Below are positions 7,902 through 15,567 of a stretch of 42,017 nucleotides of DNA, in pieces. Source of the DNA: an uncultured Lactobacillus sp. (GTDB lineage: Bacteria > Bacillota > Bacilli > Lactobacillales > Lactobacillaceae). Each line of letters begins with the position of its first letter. Within the stretch, counting starts at the first letter, position 1. Both the position numbers and the translations under genes were made by a program. The stretch spans positions 1 through 42,017 of the forward strand of contig NZ_CALVGT010000051.1 in assembly GCF_944327175.1 (NCBI RefSeq), in the 5' to 3' direction. The notes under the pieces were generated by a model. The model was not told the origin of the DNA. It saw only the letters and a list, made by a program, of their open reading frames with translations, and did no database searches.

Positions 7902-9559
7902 TGTTTAAGAAGATATTTCGGGCAAGTTTTTTACTGACTTCTTTGGTTCTCTTCTTTGCCGTACTCTTAAGCGCGGTTGTCTTGAGCATTGACTTCGACC
8001 ATACAGAAATGTCCGCCCTGGCTTCCCAGGCTGACCTGGCAGCCAGCGGGGTAAATACCAGCGGCAAGAAGTACCTCAAGAACTTAAAAGGGGAGAACTA
8101 CCGGATTACTTGGATCAATTCCAAGGGCAAGGTTCTCTACGACAATGAAGAGAATCCCAAAAAGATGGGCAACCACTCCCGCCGCGAGGAAGTCGCCAAA
8201 GCCATGAAAAAGGGGACAGGGACCAGCGAGCGCTACAGCACGACCTTGTCGACCGTAACCATGTATTATGCCGAGCGGCTCAATGACGGCGGGGTCATCC
8301 GCATCGCGATCACCAGGAACTCCTTTTGGCGGATGCTGGTCAGACTTTTGTCGCCGCTTTTGTTAATCATGCTTTTATCGGTCCTGGTGTCCTGGTTCCT
8401 GGCCAAGACAATCTCGCAAACGATCGTCAAGCCGCTGAATGAAATGGACTTGGACAAACCCCTGGAAAGCAATGCCTATGACGAAATCAAGCCGCTTTTG
8501 ACCAGACTGGACAGCCAGAACAAGCAGATCGCTGACCAAATGGAGCAGCTGCACCACCGGGAAAAGGAATTAAAGACGGTAACAGATGCCATGCAAGAAG
8601 GCTTGATCTTGATTGATCTGGATGACCGGATTCTTTTGTCTAACCCGGCTGTAGTTTCACTTTTAGGCTTGCATGATACTGCCCCCTTGCCAGATGACGT
8701 TAAGGAAATCATCGATAAGAACAGCCGCTTGGCCCATGCTGAGGGGATTGTGGAAAGAAACGGCCGCAATATTCAAATCAGTGCCAGCCCGATTACCAGC
8801 CGCAAGATTCTGAAGGGGACTTCGATCCTGGTGGTTGACGTGACGGAAGAATACCATGAAGAGCAGGTCCGGCGGGAATTCACGGCCAATGTGTCGCATG
8901 AGCTTAAGACGCCCTTGCAGTCCATCATGGGGTCAGCTGAACTTTTGGAAAACCACCTGGTTAAAGAAGAGGACCGGGACAGCTTTTACAATAAGATCCG
9001 CGAATCTTCTGCCCAGCTTTTGACCTTGATTGACGACATCATCCGTTTGTCCCACCTGGATGAAAAACAGCGCTTTGAAGAAATCAAGCTGAACTTGAAG
9101 AGTCCGGTGACCGAGGCTTTGGAAGCTCTGCAGAGTTCGGCTGACCGGCATGGAATCAAGCTGGAAACTAATTTATCAGACACCATGATCCTGGCCAACT
9201 TCCGCCTGGTTTACGAAATTACCTACAACTTGATTGATAACAGCATACGTTACAACAAGGAAAAGGGTAAGACCAAGATTACGGTCAAAGAGCATCGGGG
9301 CCAGGCGATCCTGCAGGTGGCGGATACTGGCATCGGGATTCCCCAGGAAGACCAGAACCGGATTTTTGAACGCTTCTACCGGGTGGACAAGAGCCACAGC
9401 CGCAAGACAGGAGGCACTGGCCTGGGCCTGTCCATTGTCAAGCATGCTGTTCAGCAGTGCCACGGGACTATCCGCCTGGAAAGCGAATTAGGCAAGGGGT
9501 CAACCTTCACGGTTATTTTCCCGGCCCTGCCAGCAGGAGCAGATGATAATAGCAAATAA
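7901..9559 (+). CDS. phoR: PhoR-type sensor histidine kinase
   Basis: Membrane histidine kinase, 552 residues. The first span is at about 9-29, an external segment 30-143, the second span about 145-168, then a linker and a PAS-like domain around 225-315 (TDAMQEGLILID). The HisKA box is FTANVSHELKTPLQS with His333, and the ATPase has NLIDNSIRYN, DTGIGIPQEDQNRIFERFYR and GGTGLGLSIV. All catalytic boxes are intact. ATG overlaps the stop of the regulator gene (TAATG), so they are co-translated. Presumed to phosphorylate the neighbouring regulator under phosphate shortage, controlled through PhoU and Pst. Confidence 0.92.
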   Translation: MFKKIFRASFLLTSLVLFFAVLLSAVVLSIDFDHTEMSALASQADLAASGVNTSGKKYLKNLKGENYRITWINSKGKVLYDNEENPKKMGNHSRREEVAKAMKKGTGTSERYSTTLSTVTMYYAERLNDGGVIRIAITRNSFWRMLVRLLSPLLLIMLLSVLVSWFLAKTISQTIVKPLNEMDLDKPLESNAYDEIKPLLTRLDSQNKQIADQMEQLHHREKELKTVTDAMQEGLILIDLDDRILLSNPAVVSLLGLHDTAPLPDDVKEIIDKNSRLAHAEGIVERNGRNIQISASPITSRKILKGTSILVVDVTEEYHEEQVRREFTANVSHELKTPLQSIMGSAELLENHLVKEEDRDSFYNKIRESSAQLLTLIDDIIRLSHLDEKQRFEEIKLNLKSPVTEALEALQSSADRHGIKLETNLSDTMILANFRLVYEITYNLIDNSIRYNKEKGKTKITVKEHRGQAILQVADTGIGIPQEDQNRIFERFYRVDKSHSRKTGGTGLGLSIVKHAVQQCHGTIRLESELGKGSTFTVIFPALPAGADDNSK

Positions 9560-9576
9560 AGTAAAAATGACAAATG

Positions 9577-9610
9577 AAAACCAGTTCACTTTAAACAGTG
9601 GACTGGTTTT
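9577..9610. terminator. Bidirectional terminator between phoR and bsh
   Basis: AAAACCAGTTCACT (9577-9590) pairs with AGTGGACTGGTTTT (9597-9610) with one G-U pair around a 6-base loop. It lies between two converging genes and has T/A runs on both sides. Confidence 0.93.
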
Positions 9611-9641
9611 GCTGTATATTGGCTAATTTCTGTTTTTTGCA

Positions 9642-10616
9642 CTAGTTGTCGAAGTGGAATTGCAGGTCCTTTTGCAGCTTGTAGCTGGTCAGTTCCTTGC
9701 CGTCCAGGTCAATCTTGTGCATGTCAACGGCGTGAACCTCCGGGTTGCCGTAAGTGGTGTAGTAGTAGATCCCCTTTTCCTGGTTCATGCAGGATGAGTA
9801 GATGGTATACTCGTATTCACCCGGGGTAACTTCACACAGGCCCTTGACTTGTTCAACTGAGCCCAGGATCTTGAAGAACTGGTTGACTGAGCTGGCTTCA
9901 TCCTTGTCGCAGAGGCTGTTGTACTTGGTGAAGACGCAGCGGACGAAGCGGGACTTGCTGGACAAGTCGCCTGGCAGGCCTAAGCTGCTCATGCCGCGGG
10001 AATATTCAGTCAATTCAACACCGTCAGCAAACTTGTGGTCCAAGCGGTGAGCTGACAGGGCGTAGTAGTCGTTCAAAGCAAACTTCATAATCGGGAATGG
10101 CGGGTTGTTGGTCATGACGCCGACTGGGTTGTCGTAAACGTGCAGACCGTCTTCCATTGATTCAACCACGATGCTGGAGTCTTTGTCGGCAATCATCCAG
10201 TGCAGGGTGCTATTTGGGAAGTCCTTTGAAAAGTCTTCAGCTGAGATGCTGATGTTCTTCAAGGCTTCCTTGGCTTCAACCACGCTCTTGCAAGTTCCCA
10301 GGATGTATGGGATAAATTCAAAGGAAGTGATGTTGTCCTTGCCTTCCTGGTCTGGGAAGTAGTGGGCATTGCCCGGGAAGTTCAAACCGGCCATACCCAG
10401 GCCCTTTTCGTTAACGGCATCATAGTAAAGCGGATAATCGCCGACAACCGTTGCTATGCCGATGATGGCGTAGTGACTGTTTAAGTCCGGCACTTTCCGC
10501 ATTGGGAAAACATGGTTTCTTGGAGTGATAGTGACTGTTTCATTGTAAGAAAAGTCCAGATCCAAATTACGGCCAAAGTAGTGGTTGCCAGTTGCAAAAG
10601 TAATTGCTGTACACAT
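9642..10616 (-). CDS. bsh: Choloylglycine hydrolase family enzyme (likely bile salt hydrolase)
   Basis: Ntn-hydrolase of the bile salt hydrolase/penicillin V acylase family, cleaving an amide bond, probably glycine or taurine from conjugated bile salts. The 324-residue protein has every catalytic residue at the standard places: nucleophile Cys2 (exposed by removal of Met1), Arg16 and Asp19 in FGRNLDL, Asn79 in AGLNFPG, Asn171 in VMTNNPPF and Arg223 in SSKSRFVR. There is no signal peptide, so it is cytoplasmic. Start ATG at 10616-10614 has AGGAGGT a few bases upstream on the minus strand. It is a single-gene unit. BSH and PVA cannot be fully separated by eye; the LGLPGDLSS stretch favours BSH. 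Confidence 0.9.
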   Translation of the reverse strand: MCTAITFATGNHYFGRNLDLDFSYNETVTITPRNHVFPMRKVPDLNSHYAIIGIATVVGDYPLYYDAVNEKGLGMAGLNFPGNAHYFPDQEGKDNITSFEFIPYILGTCKSVVEAKEALKNISISAEDFSKDFPNSTLHWMIADKDSSIVVESMEDGLHVYDNPVGVMTNNPPFPIMKFALNDYYALSAHRLDHKFADGVELTEYSRGMSSLGLPGDLSSKSRFVRCVFTKYNSLCDKDEASSVNQFFKILGSVEQVKGLCEVTPGEYEYTIYSSCMNQEKGIYYYTTYGNPEVHAVDMHKIDLDGKELTSYKLQKDLQFHFDN

Positions 10617-10775
10617 GATTTAAATACCTCCTGTTAAGGTCATTGTAGAACTTTTCCGAAAAAAGGAAAGAAAAATTACTTAAATTTTAATAGAGAGAAA
10701 CATAATAAAACGAATAAAAAATGAAATAAGAAACCTTAGAATTAGAATATTAGCAAAACTTCTAGAAAAAAGTGC

Positions 10776-10805
10776 TTGCTCTTCTTCTGGAAATTATGCT
10801 AGTAT
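10776..10805 (+). promoter_or_regulatory. Promoter of the ABC-F attenuator transcript
   Basis: The -35 TTGCTC (10776-10781), 18-base spacer, and extended -10 TGC-TAGTAT (10797-10805). Start of transcription would be near 10812, leaving a leader of about 205 bases. Confidence 0.75.
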
Positions 10806-10843
10806 ACAAGGCAAATAATTGAGCGAAAAGGGAGGCGAAAGCG

Positions 10844-10855
10844 GTGCGTCTGTAA
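10844..10855 (+). CDS. Three-codon leader ORF (fMet-Arg-Leu) of the ABC-F attenuator
   Basis: GTG CGT CTG TAA is preceded by a near-perfect Shine-Dalgarno AAGGGAGG (10828-10835) at 8-base spacing, about 30 bases after the predicted transcript start. The strength of this initiation site in front of a minimal ORF, followed downstream by a terminator just before the ABC-F start, is the layout of ribosome-mediated attenuation described for related ABC-F genes. The role as an antibiotic sensor is inference. Confidence 0.7.
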   Translation: MRL

Positions 10856-10961
10856 TCTTGCATTTTTCATAGGCAACCATCATGATTCAAGCAGCTTTAT
10901 TTGCCGCGCGGTCAAGGGGGTTACTATGCACTTTTGCAAGATTGACGCTGCTTTTGCCGCG

Positions 10962-11000
10962 GAGAGTCTGTCCATTGCAGGGGTGCAGACTCTCTTTTTT
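10962..11000 (+). terminator. Attenuator terminator before the ABC-F gene
   Basis: GAGAGTCTG (10962-10970) pairs perfectly with CAGACTCTC (10986-10994) over a 15-base loop, followed by six T (10995-11000). The run ends only 18 bases before the ATG at 11019, so it must be read through for expression. Alternative pairings are visible: AAGCAGC (10889-10895) with GCTGCTT (10947-10953), and GTCTG inside the leader ORF (10848-10852) with CAGAC of the terminator 3' arm (10986-10990). Confidence 0.88.
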
Positions 11001-11018
11001 CTTTTCGAGGTATAAATT

Positions 11019-12518
11019 ATGACAGCAATTCAGATTACGCATCTTTCCTACACTTACCCCAGCCAGGCAGAAGCAATTTTTACCGACCTCTCTTTGGACC
11101 TGGATTCCAGCTGGAAGCTGGCCCTGGTTGGCCGAAATGGCCGGGGCAAGACGACCTTTCTCCGCCTTTTGTCCGGGCAACTAGGAGACCAGCGAGCAGT
11201 CAAGTCTCCTTTGACTTTTACCTACTACCCCCGCTTTTTGCCAAAAGATGAGGCGGCTTACTTCAGCCTGCAGGATGAAGCAACTTTTGAACTCTGGCGC
11301 CTGGAAAAAGAAATGAACCGGTTGAACTTGAGTCCGGACTTGCTCTACCAGCCCTTTGGCCAGCTCAGCGGGGGAGAGCAGAGCAAGCTGCTCTTGGCCC
11401 TGGCCTTCAGCCAAGATGGCGTCTTTCCCTTGCTGGATGAACCGACCAACCACCTAGACGGCGCCAGCCGCCAGGAAGTAGCTGAGTATCTGAAAAAATC
11501 CAAGTCCGGCTACATCGTGGTCAGCCACGACCGGACTTTTTTAGAAGAAGTCAGCGATCATGTCTTGGCCTTGGAGAACGGGGAAATTCACCTATACCGG
11601 GATGATTTTACCGGTTATCAGGCGACCAAAAAGCAGCGAGACCAAACTAATCAAGAGAAAGACCAGCAGCTGCGCCGGGAGATCAAGAGCCTGGAAAAAA
11701 GTCAAAAGCAGCTGGCAGCTAATGCCCAGAAGGCAGAGAGCAGTGTCCATGCTAAGGGGAAAATCAAGCCAGACCGGAAGGCGGAACTGAGGGACAAGGG
11801 CTTTTTGAGCAAACGGGCGGCTAAAGTAATGAAGCGATCCAAAAATGTGGCCCGCCAGCAGGAAAAAGAAGAGGCAGCCAAGCAGGGCCTTTTGTCCAAT
11901 ATTGAAGAGGCTCCGGCATTAAACTTGAATTTTAAAGCCGATTACCACCAGACCCTTTTTACCGGCCGGAATCTCAGCTTAGAGATTGCCGGCAGGACCT
12001 TGTTTCAAGGGCTAAATTTAGCAATCGCCAGCCGCGGCATTGTGGCTTTGACCGGGCCAAATGGCAGCGGCAAGAGCAGCTTTTTGGCCTGGCTCTTGGG
12101 CAATAACAATTTTACCTGCCAGGGGGACTGGGACTTGCAGACAGAGCTTAAAATCAGCTACCTGCCTCAAGATTTGTCGGCTTACCGGGGGCGGCTGGAT
12201 GCTTTTGCCAAAGAACATGGCTTGAACTATGAGAGCTTTTTAAATCAGCTGAAAAAATTAGGCCTGGAGCGAGCAGCCTTTAAGCAAAAGATCGAGGAGA
12301 TGAGCCAGGGGCAAAAGAAGCGGGTGGCCCTGGCCAAGTCGCTGACTGAGGAAGCCAGCCTCTACCTTTGGGATGAACCGGCCAACTACCTGGACCTTTT
12401 CAACCAGGACCAGCTGATCAAGCTGCTGAAAAAAGAGCAGCCGGCTATGCTCCTGGTTGACCACGACCAGGCCTTTATTAATGCGGTCGCCAAAGAAAGA
12501 GTCAGTTTGCAAAAATAG
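11019..12518 (+). CDS. ABC-F ribosome protection protein, Lsa/Vga-like
   Basis: A soluble twin-ATPase of the ABC-F family, 499 residues with no membrane spans. Domain 1 has Walker A GRNGRGKTT, signature LSGGEQSK and Walker B LLDEPTNHLD. A charged linker (about residues 200-300, rich in K, E and Q) follows. Domain 2 has GPNGSGKSS, signature MSQGQKKR and WDEPANYLD. The WDEPANYLD motif, the opening resembling Lsa proteins and the length suit the antibiotic-resistance branch (lincosamide, streptogramin A, pleuromutilin) rather than housekeeping EttA/Uup. These proteins bind the ribosomal E site and dislodge drugs. The attenuator upstream supports drug-inducible control. ATG 11019 has CGAGG at 11006-11010. 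Substrate range is inference. Confidence 0.85.
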   Translation: MTAIQITHLSYTYPSQAEAIFTDLSLDLDSSWKLALVGRNGRGKTTFLRLLSGQLGDQRAVKSPLTFTYYPRFLPKDEAAYFSLQDEATFELWRLEKEMNRLNLSPDLLYQPFGQLSGGEQSKLLLALAFSQDGVFPLLDEPTNHLDGASRQEVAEYLKKSKSGYIVVSHDRTFLEEVSDHVLALENGEIHLYRDDFTGYQATKKQRDQTNQEKDQQLRREIKSLEKSQKQLAANAQKAESSVHAKGKIKPDRKAELRDKGFLSKRAAKVMKRSKNVARQQEKEEAAKQGLLSNIEEAPALNLNFKADYHQTLFTGRNLSLEIAGRTLFQGLNLAIASRGIVALTGPNGSGKSSFLAWLLGNNNFTCQGDWDLQTELKISYLPQDLSAYRGRLDAFAKEHGLNYESFLNQLKKLGLERAAFKQKIEEMSQGQKKRVALAKSLTEEASLYLWDEPANYLDLFNQDQLIKLLKKEQPAMLLVDHDQAFINAVAKERVSLQK

Positions 12519-12613
12519 CCATCCCGCTCTAAAATTTACGTAAAATTAATGATAGCCTTTTACTCGATTTTACTTCCTTAGTTTAATCTGTTAACTAAAG
12601 GGGGCGGAAAAGA

Positions 12614-12727
12614 ATGGCACGCTACGTCTTTTGCAAGCCGGACAAGCCCAAATTGACCTACTGGAGCATTATTGCTTTTATTGTGTTGGGGATCATCGCC
12701 ACGGCATACTTGGGGCTGAAGGCATAG
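12614..12727 (+). CDS. 37-residue membrane peptide
   Basis: ATG 12614 has a purine-rich AAAGGGGGCGG site and runs 37 codons to TAG at 12725-12727. The peptide has a basic head (MARYVFCKPDKPK) and one hydrophobic segment (about residues 16-35, SIIAFIVLGIIATAYLGL). It lies between the ABC-F gene and a convergent Nudix gene, with 95 bases to the ABC-F stop. It resembles the single-span small proteins common in lactobacilli, but no family was recognised. The good initiation site and clean transmembrane pattern support a true gene. Confidence 0.6.
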   Translation: MARYVFCKPDKPKLTYWSIIAFIVLGIIATAYLGLKA

Positions 12728-12837
12728 CTTACTTATTGATAAACTCTTCTTCAAAAATACAACTGCGCTAAAAAGCCACGGCATTTTCTGCTGCGGCTTT
12801 TGTCTTGTAATATCTATGTAACAAAGGATTGCTACAA

Positions 12838-13494
12838 TTATTTCCAGAGGTCACTGACAAAGTAGCACAGGGCTGCCCAGGCAACCAGGGGCAGATAGTG
12901 GCAATAGTCGTCTCTGCCTTTTTTGAGCAGGCGGCGGGCCTCTTCCTTGTCAACTAATTTGAAGTCGCCAAAGACTTCGGTGCCTTCAGCTCCATTGTGG
13001 TTAAGAGCAGATAAGTCGTCGACATGGATGACGGCCTTGACGATGGCGTTGCTCTCATCGCTAAAGCCTGATGCCGTGAAGACCAGGGGGTTGATAACTT
13101 CAACCGTGTCTTTTTCGCCGATGCTTAAGCCAGTTTCTTCCTTGATTTCACGGATCATGGCCGTTTTAATTGGATCCGGGCTGGCCAAGTCGGCCGGGTC
13201 AATTAAGCCAGCCGGCACGCCGAGCAGGTAGCTGCCAGCTGGATACCGGTACTCATAAAAGAGCAGGAGCTTGTCTTCCTGGCCGGTTTCTTTAATGATT
13301 ATGTACGCGCAGGCGGCGTCGGGCAGGGCGCTTCCAAGCTCTGGGTCCTGCTTGAAGGCAAAGAGCTGGTCTTTGTCCCGCCTTGAAGCATCATAGTAGT
13401 GGACCCCGTTTTCATAAGCCAGGTCATAGAGCTTGACGTATTTGGTAGCAGCCAGAGTTTTGCTCTGGTCAAGTGAAATTTTAGGTTCTTGCAT
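12838..13494 (-). CDS. Nudix hydrolase, ADP-ribose pyrophosphatase-like
   Basis: A 218-residue Nudix enzyme that would hydrolyse a nucleoside diphosphate linked to another group. The Nudix box begins at VPAGLIDP (about residue 94) and ends with IREIKEETGLSI (about 114-125). The gap between the first Gly and the REIKEE core is about five residues longer than the canonical spacing. The catalytic R-E-x-x-E-E residues are present. The ribosome binding site is AGGAGG upstream on the minus strand, with the start at 13494. It is transcribed away from the lipoprotein gene; their starts are 54 bases apart, so the promoters overlap. The ADP-ribose substrate is a guess from overall resemblance. Confidence 0.85.
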   Translation of the reverse strand: MQEPKISLDQSKTLAATKYVKLYDLAYENGVHYYDASRRDKDQLFAFKQDPELGSALPDAACAYIIIKETGQEDKLLLFYEYRYPAGSYLLGVPAGLIDPADLASPDPIKTAMIREIKEETGLSIGEKDTVEVINPLVFTASGFSDESNAIVKAVIHVDDLSALNHNGAEGTEVFGDFKLVDKEEARRLLKKGRDDYCHYLPLVAWAALCYFVSDLWK

Positions 13495-13548
13495 AAAGTG
13501 TCAGTCCTCCTTGTATCACCTTTATTGTACGATAAGAATGGAGCAGTC

Positions 13549-14577
13549 ATGAGGAAAATAAGCAAATTTTTGAGTATTGTAGCCCTGGGCCTGTTAGTCG
13601 GGGGATGCAGCCAGGGGCAAAAGGCCAAGCAGACTGAGTCGAAAACTGAAACCAAGACCAGCCAGAAGGCGACCGGGGATTTTTCTCAACTCAACCAGGG
13701 CCGGGATTTGTTTGCCTGGACGGTCTACTGGGACGTGGACAAGCCCTGGCTGACCATTCAAAAAGAAAGCCAGAATATCGACGCGGTCGGGACTTTCGCG
13801 GCTTTTTACGATGAAAACAAGAACTACGAGCTTTTTTTAGCTGACGGCAGCAAGAAGCTGGACAAGGAAATGCGGACTACGGCCAAGACCAGCAAGATCA
13901 AGCGCTACATGACCGTGGTCAACGACACCCGGACGTCAGACAAGAGCACCGACCTTTTGGAGACCCTCCTGTCCAGCAAGGCAAACGCGGACAAGCATGC
14001 TAAGGAAGTCGCAGCTCTGGCCAAGAAGTATAATTTTACCGGGGTGGAAATCGACTATGAGCAGATCCGGGACAATCTCAGCCTTTGGAAGAAGTTTTTA
14101 GTCTTTGAAAAAGCCCTCTACGCCCGCACTAAGAAGGCAGGTCTGGATTTACGAATCGTGCTTGAGCCGTCAACGCCAGTAAGCAAAATCAACTTCCCTA
14201 AGGGACCGGAATATGTCGTGATGTGCTATAACCTTTATGGCTATGGGACGAATCCTGGCCCCAAAGCTGACTACAAGTTCTTGAAGAAGACGGTCAAGGA
14301 CTTCTCCAGCTTAGGCAATGTATCTTATGCCTTATCAAACGGAGGCTTTGACTTTAACGGGGATGATGTGACTTCCGTGACGGGCCTCGAAGCTCTGAAA
14401 ATTAAGAAGAAATACAAGGCCATGGCCGTCCGTGACAAAAAGAGTGGCGCTCTTTACTTTAAATATGGCAGCCACACCGTCTGGTACGCTGACCAAACGA
14501 CCCTGCAGCTCTGGGCCAAGACCCTGGACAAGGCCAGCGGGAAAAAGGTTGGCATCAGCATTTGGCGGATGGAATAA
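13549..14577 (+). CDS. GH18-like glycosidase lipoprotein
   Basis: A 342-residue surface lipoprotein. The frame is open further upstream, but ATG 13549 is chosen since it gives a proper signal: MRKISKF, hydrophobic core, lipobox LVGGC with Cys20. It is followed by a K/T/S/E-rich linker (about 21-45). The rest resembles glycoside hydrolase family 18 barrels of the spore/wall YaaH type: FAWTVYW near the start and GVEIDYEQI (165-172), where Glu171 would be the proton donor in the DxxDxE-like motif. It also has YVVMCYNLYGYG and a Trp-rich C-terminus (SIWRME). A role in trimming peptidoglycan or GlcNAc polymers is inference. RBS is GGAG at 13540. Confidence 0.78.
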   Translation: MRKISKFLSIVALGLLVGGCSQGQKAKQTESKTETKTSQKATGDFSQLNQGRDLFAWTVYWDVDKPWLTIQKESQNIDAVGTFAAFYDENKNYELFLADGSKKLDKEMRTTAKTSKIKRYMTVVNDTRTSDKSTDLLETLLSSKANADKHAKEVAALAKKYNFTGVEIDYEQIRDNLSLWKKFLVFEKALYARTKKAGLDLRIVLEPSTPVSKINFPKGPEYVVMCYNLYGYGTNPGPKADYKFLKKTVKDFSSLGNVSYALSNGGFDFNGDDVTSVTGLEALKIKKKYKAMAVRDKKSGALYFKYGSHTVWYADQTTLQLWAKTLDKASGKKVGISIWRME

Positions 14578-14592
14578 ACTAAGATAGCAAGG

Positions 14593-14622
14593 AAAAACTA
14601 GCTGAAAAATCAGCTAGTTTTT
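14593..14622. terminator. Bidirectional terminator
   Basis: A 13-bp perfect stem AAAAACTAGCTGA (14593-14605) with TCAGCTAGTTTTT (14610-14622) around AAAA. It serves both the lipoprotein gene and the converging Nudix gene. A pyrimidine tract rich in CTT follows to about 14650. Confidence 0.93.
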
Positions 14623-14655
14623 CTTCTTCTTTTTTTCTTTCTTCTTTTCTATCGT

Positions 14656-15207
14656 CTATAATTTTTGCAGGTATTCCCGCAAAAGCTTTAATCCGCCCAC
14701 CGGGGTGCAGAAGGCCGGGTCTTTGGCCAGCGCTTTCTCCCAGACTTCATCAAGGTCAAACCAAGAAGCAGCTGAAATTTCTTCTTCCTGCAAGACTAAT
14801 TTATTTTCATCAACGGGTTTAGAGTAAACGTGAACAAAGGAGACTTCCCGGTTTTTGAATTCAGCTTGGTGGAAGACTTCATCATAGCAGTTGTGGAAGG
14901 TGCCGATAAAGGTAAAGTCGGCCGCCTGGCTTTTGATACCCAGTTCTTCTTCAAGCTCTCTGATGATCGTTTCCAGGGGCTCGTCTCCGGCATCAATATG
15001 GCCAGCTGAAGAGCTGTCAAAGCAGCCAGGATAGGAGTCCTTATTGGCTGATCTTTTCTGCAGGAGGACCTGCCACTTGCCGGCTTTTTGCCGGATGATC
15101 CAAACTGAGGCGCAGCGGTGCCAGGCTCCAATCCGGTGGGCTTCACTGCGCTCAATGGTCTGCCCGGTTGGCCGGCCCTCTTTATCCACAATATCAAGAA
15201 TTTCCAT
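14656..15207 (-). CDS. Nudix hydrolase, IPP isomerase I/YfcD-like
   Basis: A 183-residue Nudix protein. The opening EILDIVDKEGRPTGQTIERSEAHRIGAWHR is typical of the YfcD/isopentenyl-diphosphate isomerase-like branch. The box reads GHIDAGDEPLETIIRELEEELGI (about 69-91), with Asp in place of the first Glu and all of RELxEELG intact. Since a type II isomerase (fni) occurs elsewhere in this window, this is probably a house-cleaning Nudix enzyme and not the essential isomerase. That is inference. ATG 15207 follows GAGGTAAATT on the minus strand. Confidence 0.85.
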   Translation of the reverse strand: MEILDIVDKEGRPTGQTIERSEAHRIGAWHRCASVWIIRQKAGKWQVLLQKRSANKDSYPGCFDSSSAGHIDAGDEPLETIIRELEEELGIKSQAADFTFIGTFHNCYDEVFHQAEFKNREVSFVHVYSKPVDENKLVLQEEEISAASWFDLDEVWEKALAKDPAFCTPVGGLKLLREYLQKL

Positions 15208-15240
15208 AATTTACCTCGAATTTTCTACGCTTTTAGGGCG

Positions 15241-15269
15241 ATTTTACCAGCAAAAATTCTCTTTGTCAT
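15241..15269 (-). promoter_or_regulatory. Promoter of the YfcD-like Nudix gene
   Basis: On the minus strand, -35 ATGACA (15269-15264), 17-base spacer, -10 TAAAAT (15246-15241) preceded by TGG. It lies 34 bases before the ATG. Confidence 0.7.
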
Positions 15270-15511
15270 TGCCTTGTGAAACTAAAATTGCCCTTTAACC
15301 GGTTACAAGGAGCAGAGGCGGAATCGCGTAATAACAAGCTTTTTCTCTTAAAAGCTAGGCAAAATTCATTTGTGCACCAAGGCTGTTAAACAGTAAAATT
15401 TAATGGAAAAGCTAGTCATATCAAGCTCTTTATGGACTTTAAAAAAGAAAGTCCAAAAAAACGTGACAGCGTGAAACGATAAAAGTGGGAAAAGACAAAT
15501 ATTAAGTAAAA
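15270..15511. other. AT-rich intergenic stretch, nothing recognised
   Basis: About 240 bases between the Nudix promoter and the yfcC terminator. No ORF with a credible ribosome binding site, no clear hairpin-plus-T and no tRNA were found. Confidence 0.5.
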
Positions 15512-15545
15512 AAGCAAGGTAAAGGGAATTTCCTTTACCTTGCTT
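15512..15545 (-). terminator. Terminator of the yfcC-type gene
   Basis: AAGCAAGGTAAAGG (15512-15525) pairs with CCTTTACCTTGCTT (15532-15545), 14 bp. On the minus strand it is followed by a T run (the A run at 15507-15513). Confidence 0.93.
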
Positions 15546-15567
15546 CTTTACGGAGCGATAAATGTGT

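Noticed and set aside
10844-10855. Treating the 3-codon ORF as chance
   Set aside because: The near-perfect Shine-Dalgarno at ideal spacing, promoter upstream and terminator directly before the ABC-F ATG make chance unlikely, so it was kept as a feature.
15270-15511. Possible small RNA or riboswitch in the long gap before the yfcC terminator
   Set aside because: No conserved fold, promoter plus terminator pair, or aptamer core could be recognised on either strand.
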